Below, one piece after another: positions 44,732 through 53,212 of a stretch of 64,000 nt of DNA. The stretch lies in assembly GCF_000447755.1 (NCBI RefSeq), contig NZ_AUNE01000029.1:1-64000 (forward strand), in the 5' to 3' direction. This stretch comes from Bacteriovorax sp. BSW11_IV (lineage in GTDB: Bacteria; Bdellovibrionota; Bacteriovoracia; Bacteriovoracales; Bacteriovoracaceae). How positions within the stretch are numbered: the first letter of the stretch is position 1; every line of letters starts with the position of its first letter. The notes below the pieces were generated by a model. It was not told the origin of the DNA and searched no databases. It saw nothing but the letters and a program-made list of their open reading frames with translations. Position numbers and translations under genes: made by a program.

Positions 44732-45424
44732 ATGGAATTGATGCGAAACATTAGTATAAAATACCTGATCTTTTTTCTTTCATTTTCTGTCTTTGCTACT
44801 TACAAAGACGATGAAGGACATTTCGCGGGGCGCGTTTCTAAATTTAATTTAGAAGCTGGGCTTTTGCGTGTGAAGGTTGAGTTTCCGAATGTGAAATACA
44901 TCAATAAAAAAGATCGTGTAGAATTGTGGAATCAACAACGCATGGGCCGCAGATGCTTGGCCTACGTTACCGGCAGAACAAGCGATTATGTCTTGCTAAA
45001 AGTGCCAAATGCTGAGGACTGTAGCAAAACTGTCTCACTTGATCACGGTGTCTATCTGGAATTTTTCAGCCAGGATTTAGTTAATAATTTAAAGATGGGT
45101 CGCGAGGTCGTGGAGATCCTTCTTAAAAAACGTTTGGCCTTGCAAAGCAAAATGTCGCGAAGCCAAAAAGAAATTGACGCACATATTGAGAAGGTCAACG
45201 CTGTAAATTTGCGCTACGAAGTTTTGCGCGAGAAACTAATGGCCGAATGGCAAAAAGAACTCCAAAACCTCGAAGAAGATAAGATTAATGCGCTTCGTAA
45301 CTATAAAGGTCTTGAAATTAGGCTTGATGAAGTAAATCACAAGCTAGAAAAGTATCGTGTTGAAGACGAGAACCTTGCTCTCGACAGATGGTCACTTGAT
45401 CCTAATCTCTACTACCGCAAGTAG
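44732..45424 (+). CDS. Exported coiled-coil protein, unknown function
   Basis: The 230-residue product (or 227 from the ATG at 44741) has a signal peptide (ISIKYLIFFLSFSVFA). A small beta-rich domain at about 25-110 (FAGRVSKFNLEAGLLRVKVEF, CLAYVTGRTSDYVLLKV) is followed by a long coiled coil at about 120-215 (VVEILLKKRLALQSKMSRSQKEI and following). Arginine codons are mostly CGN (14 of 18), unlike the AGA-dominated neighbours. It starts 6 bases after the methyltransferase gene. No family is recognised; an envelope-associated structural role is plausible. Confidence 0.75.
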   Translation: MELMRNISIKYLIFFLSFSVFATYKDDEGHFAGRVSKFNLEAGLLRVKVEFPNVKYINKKDRVELWNQQRMGRRCLAYVTGRTSDYVLLKVPNAEDCSKTVSLDHGVYLEFFSQDLVNNLKMGREVVEILLKKRLALQSKMSRSQKEIDAHIEKVNAVNLRYEVLREKLMAEWQKELQNLEEDKINALRNYKGLEIRLDEVNHKLEKYRVEDENLALDRWSLDPNLYYRK

Positions 45425-45514
45425 CGGTGTCATTTTGCTACTGGTCAGATCGTGTAATATTAAGTAAATACAAATATCCAAAAATTAACTTTGTTCTTAG
45501 CAAAGGATGTGACT

Positions 45515-47155
45515 ATGACAATTTTTAGAAAGTCTCTTATTGCGACTATGCTTCTTGCAAGCGTTGGGGCACATGCAGCGCCTCTTGGAAATGCTAAAGC
45601 TGTTAAAGGTGGTTCTTATAAGTACAACCTTGAAACACAACCGACGACATTAAATCCATTGTCGTCAACTGATGCTTACGCTTCAGTTGTTCAAAGATAT
45701 ATTAATGAAACTCTAGTCAATCAAAACGAAGACAACCTAGAGTACATGCCATCTCTTGCACAGAGCTGGACAATTTCAAAAGATGGAAACACTTTTGAAT
45801 TTACTCTAAGAGACGGAGTTAAGTGGCACGATGGAAAACCATTAACTGCTGAAGACGTTAAATTCTCTTTTGATGCAATTATGCACCCAGAGAATAAATA
45901 CAAGACTGCAACTAAGAAACCATATTACGAAAATATTGGAAGCTGTGAGATCATCGCTCCAAATAAAGTAAGATTCAAAGTTAAGACTCCATACTTCAAT
46001 AACTTTGAAACTGTTGCTACAGGACTTTCAATTGTTCCTAAGCACATCTATGAAAACCCAACAGCTGAACAAGAAAAAGAGTTAAACAAATCTCTTGTTG
46101 GTACAGGACCATATATTCTTGATGAAGTAATTCGTGGGAAATATTTAAAACTTAAAAAGAATAAAGACTGGTGGGGGAACTCTGTTGCCGATTACGCTGG
46201 TGTTTACAACTATAATGAAATCCTTATGAGATTTGTTAAGGATGGAACTATTGCTCTTCAAAGACTTGAAAAGGGAGACATTGATTTCCTAGGTCTTCAA
46301 CCAGAAGAATATGTTAAAAAAGCAAAAGGTGCAGCTTGGGGTAAAAAAGTATTCAAAGTTCAAACAGCAAACAAAGGTCCTCAAGGATATGCATTTGTTG
46401 GTTGGAACATGGATAACCCACTTTTCAAATCTAAAAACGTAAGAAAGGCCCTTACTTATCTATTCAATAGAGAACTTATGATTGAGAAGTTTCAGTATGG
46501 TTTATCTGAACCAGCAACTGGTCCTCTTTATAAGACATCTATGTATGCTGATGAGTCAGTAAAGCCAATTCCTTTTGATCCAAAAAAGGCCCTTGAAATT
46601 TTGAGAGCTGAAGGTTGGAAAGATACTGATGGCGATATGATCCTTGATAAAGTGATCGATGGTAAAAAAGTTAATTTCTCATTTACAATTCTTGAGCCTC
46701 TTCAAGATTTCGTAAAATACCTAACAATCTTCAAAGAAGATGCAAAGCAAGCTGGTATTGATGTTAACGTTAAGTTCATCGAGTGGAACACTTTCATCAC
46801 TCTATTAAATGAAAAGAAATTCGAAGCCGTTAGACTTGCATGGTCTGGTGGTGGACTTGATTGGGATCCAAAGCAAATTTGGCACTCATCATCTGCTGAT
46901 GGTGGTGGTTCGAACTTTATTAGCTACAAAAACCCAAAAGTTGATAAGCTAATTGATCAAGCAAGAGTTGAGCTAAACAGAGACAAGAGAATTCCTCTTT
47001 TAAAAGATGTTTACAGAACAATTGCTGACGATGCTCCATACGTATTCTTATTTAACAAGAAATTTACTTTTTACGCTCACACAAAAAGAATGAAGAAAGT
47101 AAAAGATACGTTTACATATGGTCTTGGAACTGATTACTGGTGGATTGAAAAGTAG
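45515..47155 (+). CDS. Family 5 extracellular solute-binding protein (peptide ABC importer)
   Basis: About 546 residues from the ATG at 45515, chosen over an in-frame TTG at 45491 because AAAGGA precedes it and the product then begins with a signal peptide (MTIFRKSLIATMLLASVGAHAA). Family 5 (DppA/OppA/YejA) landmarks: TLNPLSSTDAYASVVQRYINETLV, PSLAQSWTISKDGNTFEFTLRDGVKWHDGKP, LTAEDVKFSFDAI, and FKSKNVRKALTYLFNRELMIE. Periplasmic binding of oligopeptides or similar ligands is expected. It is followed after 25 bases by the YejB/YejE-type permeases. Confidence 0.9.
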   Translation: MTIFRKSLIATMLLASVGAHAAPLGNAKAVKGGSYKYNLETQPTTLNPLSSTDAYASVVQRYINETLVNQNEDNLEYMPSLAQSWTISKDGNTFEFTLRDGVKWHDGKPLTAEDVKFSFDAIMHPENKYKTATKKPYYENIGSCEIIAPNKVRFKVKTPYFNNFETVATGLSIVPKHIYENPTAEQEKELNKSLVGTGPYILDEVIRGKYLKLKKNKDWWGNSVADYAGVYNYNEILMRFVKDGTIALQRLEKGDIDFLGLQPEEYVKKAKGAAWGKKVFKVQTANKGPQGYAFVGWNMDNPLFKSKNVRKALTYLFNRELMIEKFQYGLSEPATGPLYKTSMYADESVKPIPFDPKKALEILRAEGWKDTDGDMILDKVIDGKKVNFSFTILEPLQDFVKYLTIFKEDAKQAGIDVNVKFIEWNTFITLLNEKKFEAVRLAWSGGGLDWDPKQIWHSSSADGGGSNFISYKNPKVDKLIDQARVELNRDKRIPLLKDVYRTIADDAPYVFLFNKKFTFYAHTKRMKKVKDTFTYGLGTDYWWIEK

Positions 47156-47180
47156 TTAAGGTAAAGGTTCGGAGGACGAA

Positions 47181-48215
47181 TTGTTAAACTATATTTTAAG
47201 AAGATTATTACTGATGATCCCGACATTGTTCGGGGTCACTGTTATTGTATTTGCTGTAATTAACCTAGCTCCAGGTTCACCTGTTGAACAAAAGATTCAA
47301 CAGCTAAGATTTTCAGGTGCTGGTGATAAAGGCGGCGGGAACCTTGGTGGTAGCTCAAACAGCTCTGGTGTTTCAGAAGAAGTTATCGAAGCTCTAAATA
47401 AGCAATATGGTTTTGATAAGCCTATGCATATTCGTTACTTCATTTGGTTGAAGAACTTAGCGAAATTAGACTTTGGTGAGAGTTTTACTTACGAAGAGCC
47501 AGTCATTGACGTTATCGCTTCAAAGTTACCTGTGTCACTTCAGTTTGGGATTATCTCTTTATTCCTTTCCTATATTGTGTGTATTCCTCTCGGAGTGCTT
47601 AAAGCAGTTAAAAGTGGAACAGCATTCGACGTAGTTTCTAGTTTTCTACTGTCTGCAATGTACTCAATTCCTGGCTTTATGCTTGGTATTTTATTGATCG
47701 TATATTTTGCTGGTGGAAGATTTTTTGAGTGGTTCCCAATTGGCGAGCTTTACTCTGACAATTATGAAGAACTAACGACGCTAGGAAGATTTTGGGATCG
47801 TGTTCACCACTTTGTATTACCGTGTGTGTGTTACATGATTGGACAGTTCACTGTTCTAACTCTTCTAATGAAGAACTCAATGTTAGATGTTATCCAGAAT
47901 GACTATATCAGAACAGCTAAAGCTAAGGGTCTTGGAGATAAGGCCGTTTACCTAAAGCATGCTCTTAGAAATGCTCTAATTCCAGTTGTAACAGGTATTG
48001 GTGGTTTCCTTTCTGTTTTCTTTGCAGGCTCTTTCCTAATTGAAACTATTTTCAACTTGGATGGAATGGGGCTACTTGGTTATAGCTCGATCTTGGCAAG
48101 AGATTACAATGTTATTATGGGACTGATTTTTATTCAGTCAGTATTGATGTTAGTTGGAAACCTTCTTGGTGACATTATCTATACACTTGTTGACCCAAGG
48201 ATTGATTTCGCATGA
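47181..48215 (+). CDS. yejB: YejB-type ABC transporter permease
   Basis: The 344-residue inner-membrane permease starts at TTG 47181, fixed by GGAGG at 47171-47175. The N-terminus MLNYILRRLLLMIPTLFGVTVIVF is typical of DppB-class permeases. The glycine-rich insert before VIEALNKQYGFDKPMHIRYF and the ending IIYTLVDPRIDFA point to YejB rather than DppB. The coupling EAA-type loop is YIRTAKAKGLGDKAVYLKHALRNALIPVV. YejABEF imports peptides such as microcin C in E. coli. Overlaps the next gene by 4 bases. Confidence 0.87.
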   Translation: MLNYILRRLLLMIPTLFGVTVIVFAVINLAPGSPVEQKIQQLRFSGAGDKGGGNLGGSSNSSGVSEEVIEALNKQYGFDKPMHIRYFIWLKNLAKLDFGESFTYEEPVIDVIASKLPVSLQFGIISLFLSYIVCIPLGVLKAVKSGTAFDVVSSFLLSAMYSIPGFMLGILLIVYFAGGRFFEWFPIGELYSDNYEELTTLGRFWDRVHHFVLPCVCYMIGQFTVLTLLMKNSMLDVIQNDYIRTAKAKGLGDKAVYLKHALRNALIPVVTGIGGFLSVFFAGSFLIETIFNLDGMGLLGYSSILARDYNVIMGLIFIQSVLMLVGNLLGDIIYTLVDPRIDFA

Positions 48216-49240
48216 TAGAAAAAAGAATTAAAAACGAACTTACTTTAAAAAGATATAAGCGTTTTAAGGCAAGAAAATCTGCTGTTTTTGCAGTCGTGGT
48301 TCTTGTTGTTATGACAATCATGACATTTTCAGCGCCTCTTATCGCGAACAGCAAACCACTTTTCATGACTTATGAAGGAAAAGTGTTTTTTCCTGTTTTC
48401 AATGACTACCATCCAAAAGACTTCGGTATTACGGATTCCCTAGTTGTAGATTACAGAAAAATTGCTAAAGATAATCCGCAAATTACGACAGTGTGGCCAG
48501 CGATTCAATGGGATCCCTATGAATCAAATAATGATGTATATGAGTTTCCTGGTGAACCGACTAGTGCAAACCTACTTGGTACAGATGATCGTGGTCGTGA
48601 CGTTTTAACAAGATTGATTTATGGTTTTAAATATTCGATCAGTTATGCTGTACTTGTTTGGATTATTTCAACAGTTCTAGGAACGATATTTGGTGGGATC
48701 ATGGGATACTTCGGTGGTACTGTGGATATCGTAGGACAGAGAATTGTGGAAGTATTTAGTACTATTCCTGTTTTCTTTCTATTATTGATTCTCGTATCGA
48801 TTTTTCAACCAACGTTGATTCTTCTTGTTCTTATTACATCTATCTTTGGATGGATTAGTATTAGTTACTATGTTCGTGGAGAGTTCTTAAAAAATAGAAA
48901 GCTTGAATTTGTTGAGGCTGCAAGAAGTATGGGAGCATCAACGTCTTCTATTCTTTTTAAGCATATTCTTCCAAATTCAATGACTCCATTGATTACATTT
49001 GCACCATTTACTATTGCTGGTTTGATCGCAAGCTTGGCCTCTCTTGATTATCTAGGTTTTGGTCTTCAAGTTCCAACACCTTCATGGGGAGAGCTACTTT
49101 CTCAAGCTCAAAAAAATTATAGTATCGCATGGTGGTTAGCGGTTTATCCTTCAGCGGCCCTCTTTACGACATTATTTATGTTCGTACTTGTTGGTGACGG
49201 TGTAAGAGATGCCTTTGATCCAAAAGCTCAAGTAGATTAA
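48212..49240 (+). CDS. yejE: YejE-type ABC transporter permease
   Basis: The 342-residue permease begins with a cytoplasmic basic stretch and one TM helix (SAVFAVVVLVVMTIMTFSAPLIANSKPLFMTYEGKVFFPVF, matching YejE). A long periplasmic loop and five further TM helices follow. The ABC-coupling loop is FLKNRKLEFVEAARSMGASTSSILFKHILPNSM. It ends VGDGVRDAFDPKAQVD, as YejE does. The operon ends here with a terminator, and no ATP-binding gene is present in the window's operon, so the ATPase must be encoded elsewhere. Confidence 0.87.
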   Translation: MIEKRIKNELTLKRYKRFKARKSAVFAVVVLVVMTIMTFSAPLIANSKPLFMTYEGKVFFPVFNDYHPKDFGITDSLVVDYRKIAKDNPQITTVWPAIQWDPYESNNDVYEFPGEPTSANLLGTDDRGRDVLTRLIYGFKYSISYAVLVWIISTVLGTIFGGIMGYFGGTVDIVGQRIVEVFSTIPVFFLLLILVSIFQPTLILLVLITSIFGWISISYYVRGEFLKNRKLEFVEAARSMGASTSSILFKHILPNSMTPLITFAPFTIAGLIASLASLDYLGFGLQVPTPSWGELLSQAQKNYSIAWWLAVYPSAALFTTLFMFVLVGDGVRDAFDPKAQVD

Positions 49241-49247
49241 AAAATAC

Positions 49248-49278
49248 GGCCCGGCTAAATGCTGGGCCCTTTTATTTT
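49248..49278 (+). terminator. Rho-independent terminator of the YejBE-type operon
   Basis: GGCCCGGC, loop TAAAT, GCTGGGCC followed by CTTTTATTTT, directly after the stop. It insulates the importer operon from the riboswitch leader. Confidence 0.82.
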
Positions 49279-49376
49279 AGGTGAACCTGGTTTGATTCCA
49301 GGACTGTCCCGCAACGGTGATGACAACTGTCTAAGTCCGATCCCTAAGATGAAATGAATTCCCGAGGAGGACTTTC
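49279..49376 (+). promoter_or_regulatory. Cobalamin riboswitch (compact variant)
   Basis: The leader of btuB contains the conserved core: CCTGG / CCAGG stem, CTGTCCCGCAACGG, and AAGTCCGATCCC. It lacks a recognisable 5' GGTGCC-type segment, so it is shorter than the classical adenosylcobalamin aptamer. AAGTCC (49333-49338) is complementary to GGACTT (49369-49374), which overlaps the end of the Shine-Dalgarno GAGGAGG (49364-49370), suggesting control of translation initiation. Expected role: repress B12 uptake when cobalamin is plentiful. Confidence 0.85.
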
Positions 49377-51140
49377 ATGAAAAAAATTATACCGATCTCC
49401 CTTTCTATTCTCTCACTTTCAACTTCTGCCTTAGTTGAGGTTGATGTTGTCGCAGAGAAAATTTCTAAATCGAAAGATGATGTTACAAGCTCAGTAAGTT
49501 ATTTTTCTGAGTCAGATATTCAAAATAGTAACCAGATGAATTTACCCGATTTTTTACAGGCCAGGGCCGGAATTCAAATGGGGAGTACTGGTGGAATTGG
49601 TCAGACGACATCCACCTATATTCGTGGTGCTAAGAGCGAGTACCTACTTGTTATAGTTGATGGCATAGAAGTTAATGATCCAAGTTCAATAGGGGCCCAG
49701 TTTGAATTACAGCATCTTGATTTAAATTCAATTGAAAGTATCGAGATTCTTAAAGGCCCTCAAACAGTTCTATATGGGGCCGATGCTCTTTCTGGTGTAA
49801 TTAATATTACGACAAAGGCCGCAAATAAGAGTCGTTCATCATTTTATGGTAGCTATGGATCATACAATACTAAAAAAATTGGTGGTTCCATGAGTACAAG
49901 AAAGGACAATCTGTCTTTTCATTTGAATGCCAGTACACTGCAATCAGATTCATTTTCTTCTTCAAGTGTGGGTAATCTTTTGGAGAAAGATTCATATGCT
50001 CAGACAAATGTTACTGGGAAAATTACCTACCATGGTGAAAAATCAGAAACAACGATTGTCGTTAAAATGATAAATAGCGACGCTGAAATTGATAACAATA
50101 ATGCTGATGTTAGGGCCAAAGATAGTTCTACATTTAAGCAGTGGTCAAATTCAATTGCCCATCATTATAAATTCTCTGATTCATTACAAAGTAGTTTAAA
50201 AATAAGTGAATCATCGACAAAGAGAGTGTATGAGCTTTATTCATTAGAATATTTCGGACGAAAGCAAAAGGTTACAGTTGATTCTAGCTATAAGATCAAT
50301 AATTCTTGGAAGACTATGCTTGGTTTTGATTTTGAAAGAAATAAAGTAACGGCATCCGGTTCTTACAACAATCGTCATGATAATGAGAGAAGTGCATTTT
50401 GGTTAAATTTTATTAAATGGAAAAATGTATTTTCAGATCAAGGTGTACGTATAACTTCTGGAATTTCTGAAGCAGAAAAGGTGACTACAAAATTTGGAGT
50501 TGGTTATCACTTTCCGATGCAGATTACTCTAAAGGCCAATTATGCAACGGCCTTTAAGGCCCCGACACTTGATGAACTTTATTCTCCTTTTGGTGGTAAT
50601 TCAAATCTAAAACCAACAAAAAGTGAAAGTGTTGATGTTATTTTAACAAAAAAAATGGGACCGAGTTCTTTTGAGCTAACATACTTTAATACTAATTATA
50701 GAGATCAAATTGTTTATTCTTCAAAGTACGAGAATAGAGATAGGTCTAAATCTCAGGGCCTTGAAACTTCACTAGACTACTTTTTTGCAGGAGTTTTCAG
50801 AGTTGACGGTAGTTATACTTATTTGAGGGCCATTGAAAGTGGTAGTGGTAAATACCTAGCAAGAAGAGCGAGACATTTTTGGAATTTCGGATTGGAATAT
50901 CTAAAATTTGAAAATTATCTATTTGGACTGCGTACAAGATATGTTGGTAAAAGAAATGAAACAGATAATTATGTTTTAAAGAGCTACATTCTTTCAGACT
51001 TTTATACTCAAGCAAAAATCAATGAGACGCTTAATTTGAAGATTAGTATCAATAATATTTTTGATGAAAAATATGAACAAATAAAAAATTATTCTACAGC
51101 AGGTCGCAATTTCTTAGTTACTGGGGAGTTTAGCTTTTAA
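49377..51140 (+). CDS. btuB: TonB-dependent outer-membrane cobalamin receptor
   Basis: The 587-residue protein has a signal peptide (KKIIPISLSILSLSTSALV). A plug domain at about 35-145 contains LPDFLQARAGIQMGSTGGIGQTTSTYIRGAKSEYLLVIVDG and IESIEILKGPQTVLYGADALSGVINITTK. A 22-strand-type barrel follows and ends in GEFSF. The TonB box is probably in VEVDVVAEK near the mature N-terminus. Assignment to cobalamin rather than iron rests on the riboswitch directly upstream and the BtuFDC-type genes downstream. It overlaps tonB by one base. Confidence 0.9.
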   Translation: MKKIIPISLSILSLSTSALVEVDVVAEKISKSKDDVTSSVSYFSESDIQNSNQMNLPDFLQARAGIQMGSTGGIGQTTSTYIRGAKSEYLLVIVDGIEVNDPSSIGAQFELQHLDLNSIESIEILKGPQTVLYGADALSGVINITTKAANKSRSSFYGSYGSYNTKKIGGSMSTRKDNLSFHLNASTLQSDSFSSSSVGNLLEKDSYAQTNVTGKITYHGEKSETTIVVKMINSDAEIDNNNADVRAKDSSTFKQWSNSIAHHYKFSDSLQSSLKISESSTKRVYELYSLEYFGRKQKVTVDSSYKINNSWKTMLGFDFERNKVTASGSYNNRHDNERSAFWLNFIKWKNVFSDQGVRITSGISEAEKVTTKFGVGYHFPMQITLKANYATAFKAPTLDELYSPFGGNSNLKPTKSESVDVILTKKMGPSSFELTYFNTNYRDQIVYSSKYENRDRSKSQGLETSLDYFFAGVFRVDGSYTYLRAIESGSGKYLARRARHFWNFGLEYLKFENYLFGLRTRYVGKRNETDNYVLKSYILSDFYTQAKINETLNLKISINNIFDEKYEQIKNYSTAGRNFLVTGEFSF

Positions 51141-51649
51141 TGAAAAACACAGCACTTTTTTATTCTTTATTCATTTCATTAGGCCTGCATGGATTATTCT
51201 TTACAGCAGGTATGATTGAGAGAAAAACTCAGGGTGCAATGGTGTCATTTAAACAGGGACCTTCTTCAATTCAAGTTAAAATAAGTGGTCCTCGCGAAGT
51301 TCTTAAAGAAAAGAATGTGAGTGAAAAAAGAAAAACGATTCATCCAACACCAATAGAGTCTGTGAAAGAAAGTGGTGTTTTAAAAGGCGCCCTTGCAAAG
51401 GTAAATATAGCTCCAGAATACCCTGCAAGATCTGTTCTTTTTGAAGAAGAGGGCATAGTGACTGTTTTAGTTGAGATTGATAGTCAGGGTGTAGTCAAAT
51501 CTGCTGTAGTGGAAAATTCTAGTGGACATGTTAGACTTGATGAAGCGGCCCTAAAGGCCGCTAGAGAAACAAGCTTTACCCCAGCAACTTTAGACGGAGA
51601 AAATATCGAGAGTAGAGAAACTCTTGAATTTAATTTTAAACTAAAATGA
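51140..51649 (+). CDS. tonB: TonB-like energy transducer
   Basis: The 169-residue protein has an N-terminal TM helix (ALFYSLFISLGLHGLFFTAGM, with the His found in TonB) and a C-terminal TonB domain (APEYPARSVLFEEEGIVTVLVEIDSQGVVKSAVVENSSGH, LDEAALKAARETSFTPA). It is short and lacks a Pro-rich spacer, having only a 60-residue charged linker. Embedded between btuB and btuF with 1- and 4-base overlaps, it is evidently dedicated to the cobalamin receptor. No exbB/exbD is in this operon. Confidence 0.85.
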   Translation: MKNTALFYSLFISLGLHGLFFTAGMIERKTQGAMVSFKQGPSSIQVKISGPREVLKEKNVSEKRKTIHPTPIESVKESGVLKGALAKVNIAPEYPARSVLFEEEGIVTVLVEIDSQGVVKSAVVENSSGHVRLDEAALKAARETSFTPATLDGENIESRETLEFNFKLK

Positions 51650-52446
51650 AAATCTTATTAATTACTTTATCTCTTTTTACATCTCTTTCGGCCTATTCTG
51701 CACAAAGAGTTATATCTACAGCACCTAGTGTGACAAATATTATAAAGGCCCTTGGTAAAGAAGAACTCATTGTTGGAGTTTCTCCATATTGTGAAATTTC
51801 AGAAAAATTACCTGTTGTTGGTACGGGTCTTGCTTTTAATTATGAAAGAGCTCTTTCTTTAAAAACCGATCTTGTTATTATTCCGAAATTGGCCGTATCC
51901 GATCTCGATAAGAGGTTGAAAAAAATGAACATCCCAACTCTTGTTGTCGATCACGATAGTATTTCAGGAGTTATGGAGAGTGTATTAAAAATTTCTGAGG
52001 CCCTTGATGTTAAAGAAAAGGGACAGGTTATTTTTGATCGAATGATTACTGAATCTAAAAAAAGAAAACGTTCCAACTTGAAGGCCTTATTTGTTGTTAG
52101 TGCAGATGTTAGCAATGGAAAAATCAAAGATATGTATGTTGCGGGTAGAAGAGGGCTCTATGGAGAGATTGTAGTACTTGCTGGACATCTGAATGTTGCC
52201 TCTGAATTAGCAACAGGGTATCCGAAGATTAATCTTGAGAATTTGATAAAATTAAATCCTGATATCATATTCTATTTGTCATCAAAAGATATGCCTAAAG
52301 ATTTTTCGAATGCCATGAGATCAATAAAAGGTATTAATGCTGTCTCTAATAATAGAGTTATTGAGATTTCTGGGGCCGAGTTTGGAGTGCCCGATCATAA
52401 TATCTCAAAGTTAGTTGAAGTTATGGGAGCCTATCGAATTGATTAG
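51646..52446 (+). CDS. btuF: Periplasmic cobalamin-binding protein (BtuF-like)
   Basis: The 266-residue class III periplasmic binding protein has a signal peptide (MKILLITLSLFTSLSAYSA) followed by RVISTAPSVTNIIKALGKEELIVGVSPYCE, the usual start of the BtuF/FecB-type fold. Later segments are INLENLIKLNPDIIFYLSS and ISGAEFGVPDHNISKLVEVM. Size matches E. coli BtuF (266 residues). It delivers cobalamin to the BtuCD-type permease encoded next. Overlaps tonB by 4 bases. Confidence 0.87.
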   Translation: MKILLITLSLFTSLSAYSAQRVISTAPSVTNIIKALGKEELIVGVSPYCEISEKLPVVGTGLAFNYERALSLKTDLVIIPKLAVSDLDKRLKKMNIPTLVVDHDSISGVMESVLKISEALDVKEKGQVIFDRMITESKKRKRSNLKALFVVSADVSNGKIKDMYVAGRRGLYGEIVVLAGHLNVASELATGYPKINLENLIKLNPDIIFYLSSKDMPKDFSNAMRSIKGINAVSNNRVIEISGAEFGVPDHNISKLVEVMGAYRID

Positions 52447-53212
52447 TCTTAAAGATATCACCTATCAAATTGATAATAAGGAAATTCTTACAAATATCTC
52501 TTTGGATATTCAAAAGGGGAGTTTTACTTCAATTATTGGACCCAGTGGCGCAGGGAAAACGACTCTTGCACGTATGATATGTGGTCTTCAAAATCATTCG
52601 GGTGGAAATCTTTCAATAGATCAAAAGTTATTACAAAATTATGATGCAAAAGAACTTGCTCGAAAAGTTTCATATGTGTCACAAAACTCTGATGCTCTTT
52701 CAGATTTTTCAGTTTGGGATTTGATGGAATTATCAAAATACCCATTCTGGGATAGTTCAAAAAAACTTACAAGTGACGAAGTCGAACTCGCTAAGTTGTA
52801 TCTTCAAAAACTCGATATATTACCTCTTTTAAATCGTTCACTTAATTCTTTAAGTGGTGGAGAAAGACAAAGGGTTTATGTTGCGAGTGCGTTGTTTCAA
52901 GGCAGTGAGTATGTTGTCTTGGATGAGCCTACAAGCGCTCTCGATCCTGGTCATCAATTTGAGATCATGAAACTTTTAAGACAAGAGCAAAGTAGTGGTA
53001 AAACAATCATCATGATTTCTCACGATATCAATATGGCCCTTCAGATCTCAGAGCATTTAATAGCTCTTAAGAATGGAAGAGTTTTCTATTCTGGTGGTCC
53101 ATGTGAATTTGTTCGCGACTCTCAAATGAATGAGCTTTTTAATTTAAGATTTAAAATGTATTCAGATGAAGGAACACATATTCCATTTCTCGTCGGCTGG
53201 GAGGATGTGTGA
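52439..53212 (+). CDS. btuD: Cobalamin ABC transporter ATP-binding protein (BtuD-like)
   Basis: About 257 residues. The TTG at 52439 is the best start: GGGAG lies at 52425-52429 and the protein then begins MISLKDITYQIDNKEIL, as ABC ATPases do; a TTG at 52415 would add eight residues. ABC motifs: Walker A GPSGAGKTT, Q-loop VSYVSQNS, signature LNSLSGGERQRV, Walker B YVVLDEPTSALDPG, switch His in MISHDINMAL. The 5' end overlaps btuF by 8 bases. Powers import of cobalamin with BtuC. Confidence 0.9.
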   Translation: MISLKDITYQIDNKEILTNISLDIQKGSFTSIIGPSGAGKTTLARMICGLQNHSGGNLSIDQKLLQNYDAKELARKVSYVSQNSDALSDFSVWDLMELSKYPFWDSSKKLTSDEVELAKLYLQKLDILPLLNRSLNSLSGGERQRVYVASALFQGSEYVVLDEPTSALDPGHQFEIMKLLRQEQSSGKTIIMISHDINMALQISEHLIALKNGRVFYSGGPCEFVRDSQMNELFNLRFKMYSDEGTHIPFLVGWEDV

